DNA from: Candidatus Aldehydirespirator catecholifindens
GTDB lineage: Bacteria > Actinomycetota > Acidimicrobiia > Acidimicrobiales > Aldehydirespiratoraceae
Direction of reading: 5' to 3'
Assembly (NCBI GenBank): GCA_028283245.1
Contig: JAPYNU010000057.1
Coordinates: 1 to 64,000, forward strand
Length of the DNA: 64,000 bases
Part shown: piece by piece, positions 51,770-58,323 of the stretch
Layout of the letters: each line of letters opens with the position of its first letter
How positions within the stretch are numbered: position 1 is the first letter of the stretch
Notes under the pieces: generated by a model
The model's database searches: none
The model's input: only the letters and a program-made list of their open reading frames with translations
Told to the model about the DNA's origin: nothing
Made by a program: the position numbers and the translations under genes

Positions 51770-53692
51770 ATGTCGCTGACCGTGGATGCATCACAAGAAG
51801 CCGTCAAAGCGCTCCATGAAGTCATCTCAGCGATGCCAGACGGCGGCGAGAACCGGACCGGACAGTTTGAGATGTGTGAGGCTGTCGCGTCCGCTGTTGA
51901 GCGGGGCCAGCATCTGCTGGTAGCTGCTGGCACCGGGATCGGCAAATCGATGGCCTACCTTGTGCCGCTGGTTGTTAGCGGGCAGAAGGCTGTCGTTGCG
52001 ACTGCTACCAAAGCTCTCCAAGACCAGTTGGTGGATAAGGATCTGCCCTTGTTGGCTAGAGCGCTGGGTTTGCCGCTCAAGTTCGGCGTATTAAAGGGCA
52101 GATCGAACTACATATGTCGTAAGAAACTCGCCGACCTAGGGGCGGATGCCAGCAGTGGGCAGCAGCAACTAATCGCTGCGGACTCCGCAGCCGAGGCGAG
52201 CCTCGTCTTTGATGAGATCAAGAAGCTGGTCGCTTGGTCTGAAACAACTACCGACGGTGACCGGGCTGGACTTGACTTCGAGCCGTCAGTGAGTGCCTGG
52301 GAGTCGGTGAGCGTGTCTGGGAGGGAATGCCCGGGCGCTTCGAATTGCCCGTCTGGGTCGGAGTGTTTCGCTGAGCAGTCCCATGACAGAGCTGCTGAGG
52401 CGGATGTGTTGGTGGTGAACCATCATCTCTACTGTTTGCATGTATTTACCGAAGCAGACATTCTGCCTTCGCATGATGCGGTAGTTTTTGACGAAGCTCA
52501 CACGCTTGAAGACATTGCATCTAGTGCCGCCGGGGTTTCGATCACTAGAGGCCGGTTCAGGCACGCTGCTCGTGCGGTTAGAGCAGCGGTGGCACATTCG
52601 GAGACTGCCGCCGACTTGGAAGGGGCAGGCAATATTCTGCAGGACGCTCTTAGCTCCCACAGCGACACGCTCCTTACTTCGCTTTCCGACTATCTGATTG
52701 AGACGGTCGCCGTGTGCCGGGGGCGTCTTGATGCTGCCAGCACCGAAGTCCGCGAGGCCGAAGGTGACGAGACGCGACGGAGAATGGCTCGACGACTTCT
52801 TGACGCTCTCACAGAGGACCTCGCCAGAGCGTCTGACCCAGACAACGAAGATGCCGTCTGGGTGGAGGACTCTGGAGGCAGGCAGACCTGGCGGACCGCT
52901 CCCGTTGATGTCGGCCCGATGCTTGAGAAGGGCTTGTGGGCGCATACTCCTGCGGTGCTCACCAGTGCGACTGTGCCCTTCAACCTCGCCGAAAGACTTG
53001 GTCTGTCCGATGATGCCCATGACAACCTCGCCGTGAGCAGTCCCTTCGACTATCGCAACTGCGGTTTGCTCTATTGCGCTAAGCATCTGCCGAGCCCTAA
53101 GGACCCTGGATGGGCACAGGCTGCACAACACGAGATTGCTCAGATGGCTGTGGCGGCGGGAGGGCGTACTTTGGCACTGTTCACGAGCTACGGAGCTATG
53201 CGGAATGCCGCCGAAGCTGTAGGTGAGGCGACAGGACTGCGGATCTACTGCCAGGGCGATTTGCCTAATCGTGAACTGATCGACCGTTTCGCGGCGGAGG
53301 AGGAGAGCTGCCTGTTCGCCACGATGACTATGTGGCAGGGAGTGGATGTGCCTGGGCGGTCGCTGTCACTAGTGGTGATCGACCGCATCCCCTTCTCGCG
53401 CCCTGACGAGCCGTTGATGGTCGCCCGCCGAAACCGACTGGGCCGAGACGCTTTCAACAAGATCGACGCTCCACGCGCAGCCACGCTGTTAGCGCAGGGT
53501 GCAGGCAGGCTAATACGCTCTACGCAAGATCGGGGTGTCGTGGCAGTGCTTGACTCGCGACTGGCGACGGCTAGTTACCGCCACGACCTGTTACAGGGCC
53601 TTCCGCCGCTGCGTCGCACAATCGATCTCGCCGAAGTCAAGACGTTCCTCGCCGACATCAGCCACTCCGCCGAAGCCGCGGGCTCGTCGTAG
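51770..53692 (+). CDS. DinG/XPD-family ATP-dependent helicase with Fe-S cluster
   Basis: A 640-residue SF2 helicase. Walker A is AAGTGIGKSMAYLVPLV (about residues 51-67). A Cys set, NYICRKKL, then CPGASNCPSGSECF, matches the iron-sulfur cluster ligands of XPD/DinG. Motif II is FDEAHTLED, and the C-terminal motor domain contains MTMWQGVDVPGRSLSLVVID and QGAGRLIRS. It unwinds 5'-overhang and R-loop or G4 structures in characterised members. The ATG start is at 51770. Confidence 0.92.
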   Translation: MSLTVDASQEAVKALHEVISAMPDGGENRTGQFEMCEAVASAVERGQHLLVAAGTGIGKSMAYLVPLVVSGQKAVVATATKALQDQLVDKDLPLLARALGLPLKFGVLKGRSNYICRKKLADLGADASSGQQQLIAADSAAEASLVFDEIKKLVAWSETTTDGDRAGLDFEPSVSAWESVSVSGRECPGASNCPSGSECFAEQSHDRAAEADVLVVNHHLYCLHVFTEADILPSHDAVVFDEAHTLEDIASSAAGVSITRGRFRHAARAVRAAVAHSETAADLEGAGNILQDALSSHSDTLLTSLSDYLIETVAVCRGRLDAASTEVREAEGDETRRRMARRLLDALTEDLARASDPDNEDAVWVEDSGGRQTWRTAPVDVGPMLEKGLWAHTPAVLTSATVPFNLAERLGLSDDAHDNLAVSSPFDYRNCGLLYCAKHLPSPKDPGWAQAAQHEIAQMAVAAGGRTLALFTSYGAMRNAAEAVGEATGLRIYCQGDLPNRELIDRFAAEEESCLFATMTMWQGVDVPGRSLSLVVIDRIPFSRPDEPLMVARRNRLGRDAFNKIDAPRAATLLAQGAGRLIRSTQDRGVVAVLDSRLATASYRHDLLQGLPPLRRTIDLAEVKTFLADISHSAEAAGSS

Positions 53693-53849
53693 CGAAGAGT
53701 CAGTCGCTCATCAGAAAAGTCGACCAGATAGAGCTTTAAAAGAAAGACCCGGCACCTCCAAAAAGGCACCGGGTGGGTAAGGCTATGATAGCCACCACTA
53801 CACGGCGAAGCAACTCCGCGCCTTGGACATGCGCCTCACTTACTGCCCT

Positions 53850-54503
53850 CTACCAGATATCTGGCCTTTGATGCGTGTCGACTGTCTCTGGCAGTTGGCA
53901 TGAGAAAAAGTCGTCGGCTATGAGGGAATACCACCAGTGGCCTCCGATACCATCATCTGGATCGCCTTTGAGTGCGTCGGCTGTCGGGGTGCCCCTGGGA
54001 TTGACCGTCCCGAGCGGCACATGGAGGCGGGCATGACGGGCAGGTAGCCGCAGGTCACTATCGTTGGTGATGAGCACAGCTGCGTCGATCAAGTCCGAAT
54101 GCAAATCGATCAGAAGATGAGATGCCAAATTTACGTCTGAGCCCTTTTCTTCGGGCACCGTGATCGTCCGACGCACGCCGGACTCTATGTCCCCACCGGT
54201 AACTTGTCGAGTAGCGAACGTCCCTTTCTCAATGTTGACTCGCTCTGTGGCGAGCAGTGCCTTGAGATAGTTCTGCTGCCGTTCGCGTGCGTCGGCAGCT
54301 GGCCCGCCAGTGATCAGAGCTGTGCAGTAAGTGATGCGACTTGCTGTGGCCTGCTTGGCGCTCCAGTATGGGTTGCGGTCGATTAGACGATCGGCGAGCC
54401 CGGCCACATCAAGCCAGCGCCACCCACGCTTGCCTCGCCCGCACAAATGTCGGCCCCCGTAGTAGAGGTTGAGTCCGTCAACGTATACCCCAACGCGCAT
54501 CAC
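53850..54503 (-). CDS. NYN-domain (PIN-like) ribonuclease-type protein
   Basis: A 217-residue protein with the NYN/PIN-like nuclease fold. An N-terminal acidic site is in VYVDGLNLYYG (Asp9), and a second set is in KGSDVNLASHLLIDLHSD and AVLITNDSDL, matching the conserved acidic residues. NYN proteins are RNA or tRNA nucleases, sometimes part of defence or toxin systems. There is no clear antitoxin partner. It marks the left edge of the accessory island and is divergent from a small DUF2188-like gene. Confidence 0.85.
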   Translation of the reverse strand: MMRVGVYVDGLNLYYGGRHLCGRGKRGWRWLDVAGLADRLIDRNPYWSAKQATASRITYCTALITGGPAADARERQQNYLKALLATERVNIEKGTFATRQVTGGDIESGVRRTITVPEEKGSDVNLASHLLIDLHSDLIDAAVLITNDSDLRLPARHARLHVPLGTVNPRGTPTADALKGDPDDGIGGHWWYSLIADDFFSCQLPETVDTHQRPDIW

Positions 54504-54559
54504 AGCAGCTTAGGGTATTGTCATATTCATTTCACAACTAACAATGGAAGGTATCTCAA

Positions 54560-54727
54560 ATGCCTGAAAAACGATTCGTAGTAAAGAAGCGCGAAGATTT
54601 GTGGGAGGTGAGGTCGCCCGGCGCTCACAACCCCGAATCAACCCATTCGACTATGGCCGAGGCCGAGAGCGCTGCTGAGGACTTCCTGAAGACGTGTGGG
54701 GGCGGCTACCTCGACATTGTGCTTTAG
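54560..54727 (+). CDS. Small DUF2188-like protein
   Basis: A 55-residue protein from ATG 54560 with a GGAAGG ribosome-binding site about 9 nt upstream. Its arrangement, VVKKREDLWEVRSPG, then a stretch ending AEAESAAEDFLKTCGGG and a terminal hydrophobic strand, resembles DUF2188 (beta-beta-helix-beta, AEA motif). The function of DUF2188 is unknown. Its TAG stop overlaps the convergent VOC gene, sharing TTAG at 54724-54727. Confidence 0.65.
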   Translation: MPEKRFVVKKREDLWEVRSPGAHNPESTHSTMAEAESAAEDFLKTCGGGYLDIVL

Positions 54728-55125
54728 GGTTCGGGACTTGGAGCCGGGGTCACGATCTGGATCAGGTTCCCGCAAGTGTCGTCAAATATGGCCGCAACGA
54801 CAGTGTCGAGGTCAGTGGGCGGCTGAGTGAACTCAACGCCGGCGGCTTGTAGTCGTGCGTGTTCGGCATGGACATCGTCAACTGTGAACTGCGCTGATGG
54901 GATCCCGTCAGCGACGAGAGCGTCGCGGAATGTCTTGGAGGCTGGGTGTGCGGCAGACTCAAGGAGCAGTTCCGGTCCGTCAGGTTGCTCTGGGGAGACC
55001 ACAGTAAGCCACGAGTATTCCCCAACGGGCACATCGTGATGCTTGCGGAATCCGAGCACTTCGGTGTAGAAAGCAAGTGCTTTGGTCTGGTCGTCAACAA
55101 CGACGTTAGTCAATGTGATCCGCAT
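54724..55125 (-). CDS. VOC (glyoxalase/dioxygenase superfamily) protein
   Basis: A 133-residue vicinal-oxygen-chelate protein made of two beta-alpha-beta-beta-beta units (ALAFYTEVLGFRKHHDVPVG in the first, HAEHARLQAAGVEF in the second). It most resembles the small bleomycin-resistance/glyoxalase-like enzymes that detoxify small electrophiles; metal ligands are not all evident. No operon partner; it lies in the accessory island. Confidence 0.85.
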   Translation of the reverse strand: MRITLTNVVVDDQTKALAFYTEVLGFRKHHDVPVGEYSWLTVVSPEQPDGPELLLESAAHPASKTFRDALVADGIPSAQFTVDDVHAEHARLQAAGVEFTQPPTDLDTVVAAIFDDTCGNLIQIVTPAPSPEP

Positions 55126-55191
55126 GTGCCTCCGCCAGCGAGTTGTCCAGCATCGCCCGATTCTAAGCCCCTCTGACCGACTCTAGTAAGC

Positions 55192-55260
55192 AACGATTGC
55201 CGCGTCAAACGAGCGTCATGCTTCCACAACAGCACTCATGAGTTCGTCACATTGCCTCAT
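55192..55260 (-). pseudogene. 5' remnant of a second UDG-like gene
   Basis: Reading the minus strand from ATG 55260 gives MRQCDELMSAVVEA, then a stop, then RSFDAA. The intact gene starting at 56858 begins MRQCTELRRAVVEAW, then RLFESAAS. The match is interrupted by a Trp codon having become TGA. The DNA similarity continues upstream of the ATG for about 35 nt in both copies. Everything downstream of the first 23 codons is absent. Confidence 0.75.
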
Positions 55261-55361
55261 GTCGTTGTCCTACTGGAGATGCTGCTGCGACGAATGCGTC
55301 TTCCCGACGGAAACAATACAGCGCTGGCATTGCCCATATCACGGCATACCTGGCGGAATGA

Positions 55362-55403
55362 TCCCTGAATAATATTGGTTATTATAAAATGGGTATTCAG
55401 GGA
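55362..55403. promoter_or_regulatory. Perfect inverted repeat upstream of the DUF4258-DUF2283 pair
   Basis: TCCCTGAATA (55362-55371) and TATTCAGGGA (55394-55403) form a perfect 10-bp inverted repeat with a 22-nt AT-rich centre that itself contains ATAATA...TATTAT. It lies about 80 nt before the start of the DUF4258-like gene. It could be an operator or a hairpin. Confidence 0.5.
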
Positions 55404-55483
55404 CAAGTAAACGACTTGCTACCTCTCAGGCTGCCTAGTGGAGTTGCGATAGTGACACTCACCGCCTCTGTGAGCGCAGCCAG

Positions 55484-55738
55484 ATGATGCAACTAGTGTT
55501 TACTGAGCATGCACAGCGAGTTATGGCGGAGCTCAGGATTCTCCCTAAATGGGTAGAGCAAGCCGTGGACGCGCCCCAGCGACGGACTCTGGACCCCTAC
55601 GATGGAACTGTGGAGCGGTTCTACGCCCGAATCCCCGAGAATGGAGACAGAGTCCTACGAGTGGCGGTCAACACTGGCTTGGATCCGCGGCGCGTTGTGA
55701 CCGCATTCTTTGATCGTTCCATGAAAGGCATGAAATGA
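55484..55738 (+). CDS. DUF4258-like small protein (possible toxin half)
   Basis: An 84-residue protein of DUF4258-like pattern: FTEHAQRVMAELRILPKWVEQAV, then a beta region ending RVLRVAVNTGLDPRRVVTAF. This family is often found as the first gene of a pair with DUF2283 and is suspected to be a RelE-type toxin-like fold. It overlaps the DUF2283 gene by 4 nt (ATGA). ATG 55484 or the next ATG at 55487 may start it. Confidence 0.75.
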   Translation: MMQLVFTEHAQRVMAELRILPKWVEQAVDAPQRRTLDPYDGTVERFYARIPENGDRVLRVAVNTGLDPRRVVTAFFDRSMKGMK

Positions 55739-55935
55739 AACTCAGAGTGGATCAGCAGGCTGACGCACTTTACTTGCGCCTTGACGAGTCCAGTATCGTT
55801 GACTCCGTTGAAGTAGCGCCGGGCGTAATACTTGACTACAACGAGGCCGAAGAGGTCATTGGCATTGAAATGCAGAACCTGTCCTCAAGATCATCCGATC
55901 TAAAACTCTCAGCCTTGCAATTCGAAACTGCTTAA
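55735..55935 (+). CDS. DUF2283 small protein (possible antitoxin half)
   Basis: A 66-residue DUF2283 protein, with the family pattern VDQQADALYLRLDE, VAPGVILDYNEAEEVIGIEM. It is translationally coupled to the DUF4258-like gene. DUF4258-DUF2283 pairs are predicted toxin-antitoxin-like modules; this remains inference. A decayed DNA copy of this gene is found at 56999 in the same window. Confidence 0.85.
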   Translation: MKLRVDQQADALYLRLDESSIVDSVEVAPGVILDYNEAEEVIGIEMQNLSSRSSDLKLSALQFETA

Positions 55936-56024
55936 CGATCGCTTCGCGGTGACTGCCCACAGACTGCTAAGAGGTCGGCGAAGAGGCCGCTGAGCCAGGT
56001 GTCACAACAACTCAATGTCGGCTA

Positions 56025-56858
56025 TCAGCATTTAGTGTGCTTCGTCCACGACAACGCGGACAACCCTTTTCGTTGTTCGGTGTAGGCAGCGTTGCGGTAT
56101 GCCTTTGCGACGACGGTTCCTAGTTCACGCTTGTGGTCGTTGCCGATTAAACCAAGAGGTGTCCGCCTGGCGCGACAGAAGACGAATAAAGTCGATTCAT
56201 TGCCTACCAAATACCAGCAGCCCCGCGCCGTGTATGCAGACGAGCGTAGAGTGCCGTCGAGTTTGTGCTTGAAGCTGTGAATGGGTTTACAAGAACCTAG
56301 AGACTCGAACTTGATCTGTTGCAAGTGGTCTTCGGCTACTGACAGCACCACTACGTTCGGTAGTAGCGCTACAAGCAAATCGTGCCAGAGTCGCCTGCCA
56401 TCATCTTCAAGCACGCTCTGTTCAGCCTCGCTGAGCTGACTCCAAGTCGGATTAGTGGCAATCGGCGAGCAAATGTCCGTGTGCAGTGCCGTTGAGGTCT
56501 GACGATCGTAGTAGCTGTTACTCATTCCATTGAGCAAAGGCTCAAAGCTCTGAAACCAACTTCTGTAAGGATTAGTTCGAAAGTAGTCCGAGAGGGCATC
56601 AAGGTAGCGCTCTTGATCCTCAGGGTGAGCGCCCTTGGCGAGTGGGAACCGGTGGAACGGGTCCTCGGCAGGAAACTCGTTAAGTGACGGGTTCAAGCCA
56701 ACAGTCAGAACTCGTTGAGGCGATGCAGCATATGCGTCAATATCGCCGAAGAACAAAATCGGGATAGCAGGGCTGACACGCGCCTCAAGCGACGCTGCCG
56801 ACTCGAACAAGCGCCATGCCTCCACAACAGCCCTTCTGAGTTCAGTGCATTGCCTCAT
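56025..56858 (-). CDS. Uracil-DNA glycosylase-superfamily-like protein
   Basis: A 277-residue protein. RVLTVGLNPSLNEF (about residues 49-62) resembles motif A of the uracil-DNA glycosylase fold, and PNVVVLSVAEDHL occupies the place of the central strand. HTDICSPIATNPTW is probably a further active-site-adjacent loop. Catalytic activity is not certain, since the usual C-terminal HP(S/G) motif is not obvious. The start is ATG 56858. A 23-codon remnant of a paralogue is at 55192-55260. The gene is AT-richer than the housekeeping genes. Confidence 0.55.
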   Translation of the reverse strand: MRQCTELRRAVVEAWRLFESAASLEARVSPAIPILFFGDIDAYAASPQRVLTVGLNPSLNEFPAEDPFHRFPLAKGAHPEDQERYLDALSDYFRTNPYRSWFQSFEPLLNGMSNSYYDRQTSTALHTDICSPIATNPTWSQLSEAEQSVLEDDGRRLWHDLLVALLPNVVVLSVAEDHLQQIKFESLGSCKPIHSFKHKLDGTLRSSAYTARGCWYLVGNESTLFVFCRARRTPLGLIGNDHKRELGTVVAKAYRNAAYTEQRKGLSALSWTKHTKC

Positions 56859-56978
56859 GTCGCTGTCCTTCTGGAGAGTGCGATACGACGAGAGTAGTAG
56901 CCCCGTAGTAGCGAAAAGGCGCTTGCATCACCCAACTCACATCACACCGTGCTTAATGGTCACCCGCTACCCTCTCAT

Positions 56979-56995
56979 ATAATAACAGTTATTAT
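56979..56995. promoter_or_regulatory. AT-rich palindrome in front of the DUF2283 remnant
   Basis: ATAATAACAGTTATTAT is a perfect palindrome around one central base, placed 3 nt before the ATG of the DUF2283 remnant. A comparable ATAATA...TATTAT element precedes the intact DUF4258-DUF2283 pair at 55369-55385, suggesting a shared promoter or operator. Confidence 0.5.
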
Positions 56996-56998
56996 TTG

Positions 56999-57110
56999 AT
57001 GAGAAAGTCGGCTAGCAGGCTGAAGCGCCATACTTGCGTCTAGACAAGTTGAAGATAGTTGATTCTGCAGAGGCAGCACGGCCGAGACTGGCACGCACTA
57101 CAAGAGCCGT
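56999..57110 (+). pseudogene. DUF2283 gene remnant
   Basis: DNA from ATG 56999 aligns by eye with the intact DUF2283 gene at 55735. Shared words include agcaggctga, acttgcg and gttga in the same order and spacing, and similarity fades near 57110. Frameshifts and an in-frame stop after the first dozen codons make it non-coding. Confidence 0.75.
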
Positions 57111-57446
57111 ATGCACAAACTTGACAACCTTCAAGCATCCCACACCTACTGCAATAAGCGAAAAGGCAACACGGCAAATGTCCGCAAGTGGTGCCACCTT
57201 GACATGCCAGCGTTACCTGTTGCAGACGCCAAAGACGGAAAGATCTTCTTTCTGCCCTAGAAGCCTGCGGCTTAATCGGGCGCTTTGCGTTTAGATCGGA
57301 GTAGAGAGCGAGTAGCAGCCTGCAGTACGATGACTCGCTCTCAAGCACCGCAGCACTCCAAGCCATTCGTGACAAGCGGAACCCAAACCGTCCTACGCAA
57401 TTAGCTCACTGACAGGTTTGCGCTCTGCCTCAGTAGCTCTAGTATC

Positions 57447-57462
57447 TATAATGATACCATTA
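57447..57462 (+). promoter_or_regulatory. hicAB promoter -10 overlapping an inverted repeat
   Basis: A consensus TATAAT lies at 57447-57452 and overlaps an inverted repeat TAATG (57449-57453) / CATTA (57458-57462). The hicA start is 16-30 nt downstream. Binding of the HicAB complex over the -10 box would explain autorepression, the usual regulation of this family. Confidence 0.5.
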
Positions 57463-57467
57463 CTGGT

Positions 57468-57716
57468 GTGAATGTGGAGGCAATGTGTGAGTCATTTCGA
57501 AGCAACCCAAACGGTGTACGGTTCTCTGACCTCGTCAAGCTCTGTGATCAGATGTTCGGGCAACCACGCCAGACGCGAGGTAGTCACCGAGTCTACCGGA
57601 TGCCCTGGGCGGGCGATCCTCGGGTGAATATCCAGAGCCACAAGGGCATGGCCAAGGCGTATCAAGTTCGACAGGTGCTAAGAGCCATCAAGAAGTTGGA
57701 GGAACTGAGTGAGTGA
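57468..57716 (+). CDS. hicA: HicA-family toxin (mRNA interferase)
   Basis: An 82-residue HicA toxin, a small dsRBD-like RNase that cleaves mRNA. The catalytic His is in RGSHRVYR (His40), and the C-terminal AKAYQVRQVLRAIKKL helix is typical. The protein is longer than the 60-residue minimum, with an N-terminal extension. Start may be GTG 57468 or ATG 57483; GGAGG at 57476-57480 is only 2 nt before the latter. It overlaps hicB by 8 nt. Confidence 0.88.
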   Translation: MNVEAMCESFRSNPNGVRFSDLVKLCDQMFGQPRQTRGSHRVYRMPWAGDPRVNIQSHKGMAKAYQVRQVLRAIKKLEELSE

Positions 57717-58029
57717 TCATTACACGTATCGGGTTACTTGGTCAGCCGAGGATGGCGAACATGTGGGCTTGTGCTTGGAGTTCCCGTCACTGAGCTGGTT
57801 GGCACCGGCCCGTGACGAGGCCTTCTCGGGCATCTGTGAGTTAGTGCATGATGTTGTTGCCGACATGCAAGCGAACGGCGAGCCAATACCAACACCGCTG
57901 GCGGAACGGTCATACAGCGGACGTTTCCTTGTTCGTGTGCCACCAGAAACCCACCGCCAGTTAGTAGTGCGCGCAGCCGAGAACGGAGTAAGCCTCAACC
58001 GGCTCGTAAGTTCGCTGCTAGCCGACTGA
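57709..58029 (+). CDS. hicB: HicB-family antitoxin
   Basis: A 106-residue HicB antitoxin. The N-terminal partially degraded RNase H-like domain (YRVTWSAEDGEHVGLCLEFP) binds HicA, and the C-terminal ribbon-helix-helix DNA-binding domain (SGRFLVRVPPETHRQLVVRA) binds the operator. It overlaps hicA and is followed 27 nt later by a small HTH gene. Confidence 0.88.
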   Translation: MSDHYTYRVTWSAEDGEHVGLCLEFPSLSWLAPARDEAFSGICELVHDVVADMQANGEPIPTPLAERSYSGRFLVRVPPETHRQLVVRAAENGVSLNRLVSSLLAD

Positions 58030-58056
58030 GGTGGCTGCTGGCCTGCGGGAGGATCT

Positions 58057-58323
58057 ATGAGCTACACCGAAGCCGAAGTGTCTGCAGCCGTTGTGCGAAT
58101 GGACAAATATCGGTCGGGACTTGACTACGAGATCGGGACCGCTCTCGCCGTGGTCGGACTGAGTGCCGAGCGCGCCGACAAAGAACGCGCAATCCGCGGC
58201 GACATGATCTGGATCGCTCACCAAGCTGGTGCATCGCTGAGACAGATCGCAGAGGCATCGGGACTCGGGCGCAGGACCGTGACCGCTATTGTCGAAAGGG
58301 CTTCAGCCCGAACTGACAGTTAG
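58057..58323 (+). CDS. Small helix-turn-helix protein next to hicAB
   Basis: An 88-residue protein with a C-terminal helix-turn-helix (AGASLRQIAEASGLGRRTVTAI, about residues 57-78). It follows hicB by 27 nt on the same strand, so it may be a third gene of that operon and a candidate regulator. Its stop shares TTAG with the convergent antiporter gene (58320-58323). Confidence 0.65.
   Translation: MSYTEAEVSAAVVRMDKYRSGLDYEIGTALAVVGLSAERADKERAIRGDMIWIAHQAGASLRQIAEASGLGRRTVTAIVERASARTDS

Larger units (their letters stand above)
55126..55483. other. Intergenic region with a UDG-like gene remnant and an AT-rich palindrome
   Basis: A 358-nt gap. On the minus strand 55192-55260 contains a remnant of the 5' end of the UDG-like gene. 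A perfect 10-bp inverted repeat lies at 55362-55371 / 55394-55403. The DUF4258-like gene follows. Confidence 0.6.
56859..57467. other. 609-nt region between the UDG-like gene and hicA with a DUF2283 remnant
   Basis: The region holds a 17-bp palindrome at 56979-56995, a DUF2283 gene remnant (56999 to about 57110) and the hicA promoter region near 57447-57462. Between 57110 and 57440 no gene was recognised. Confidence 0.6.

Noticed and set aside
52286-53131. Minus-strand ORF of 281 codons
   Set aside because: Antisense to the DinG-like helicase, whose motifs run through the region.
53735-53775. Terminator hairpin after the DinG-like gene
   Set aside because: An acccgg/ccgggt stem is present but only 6 bp with a 16-nt loop and no T-run, too weak to call.
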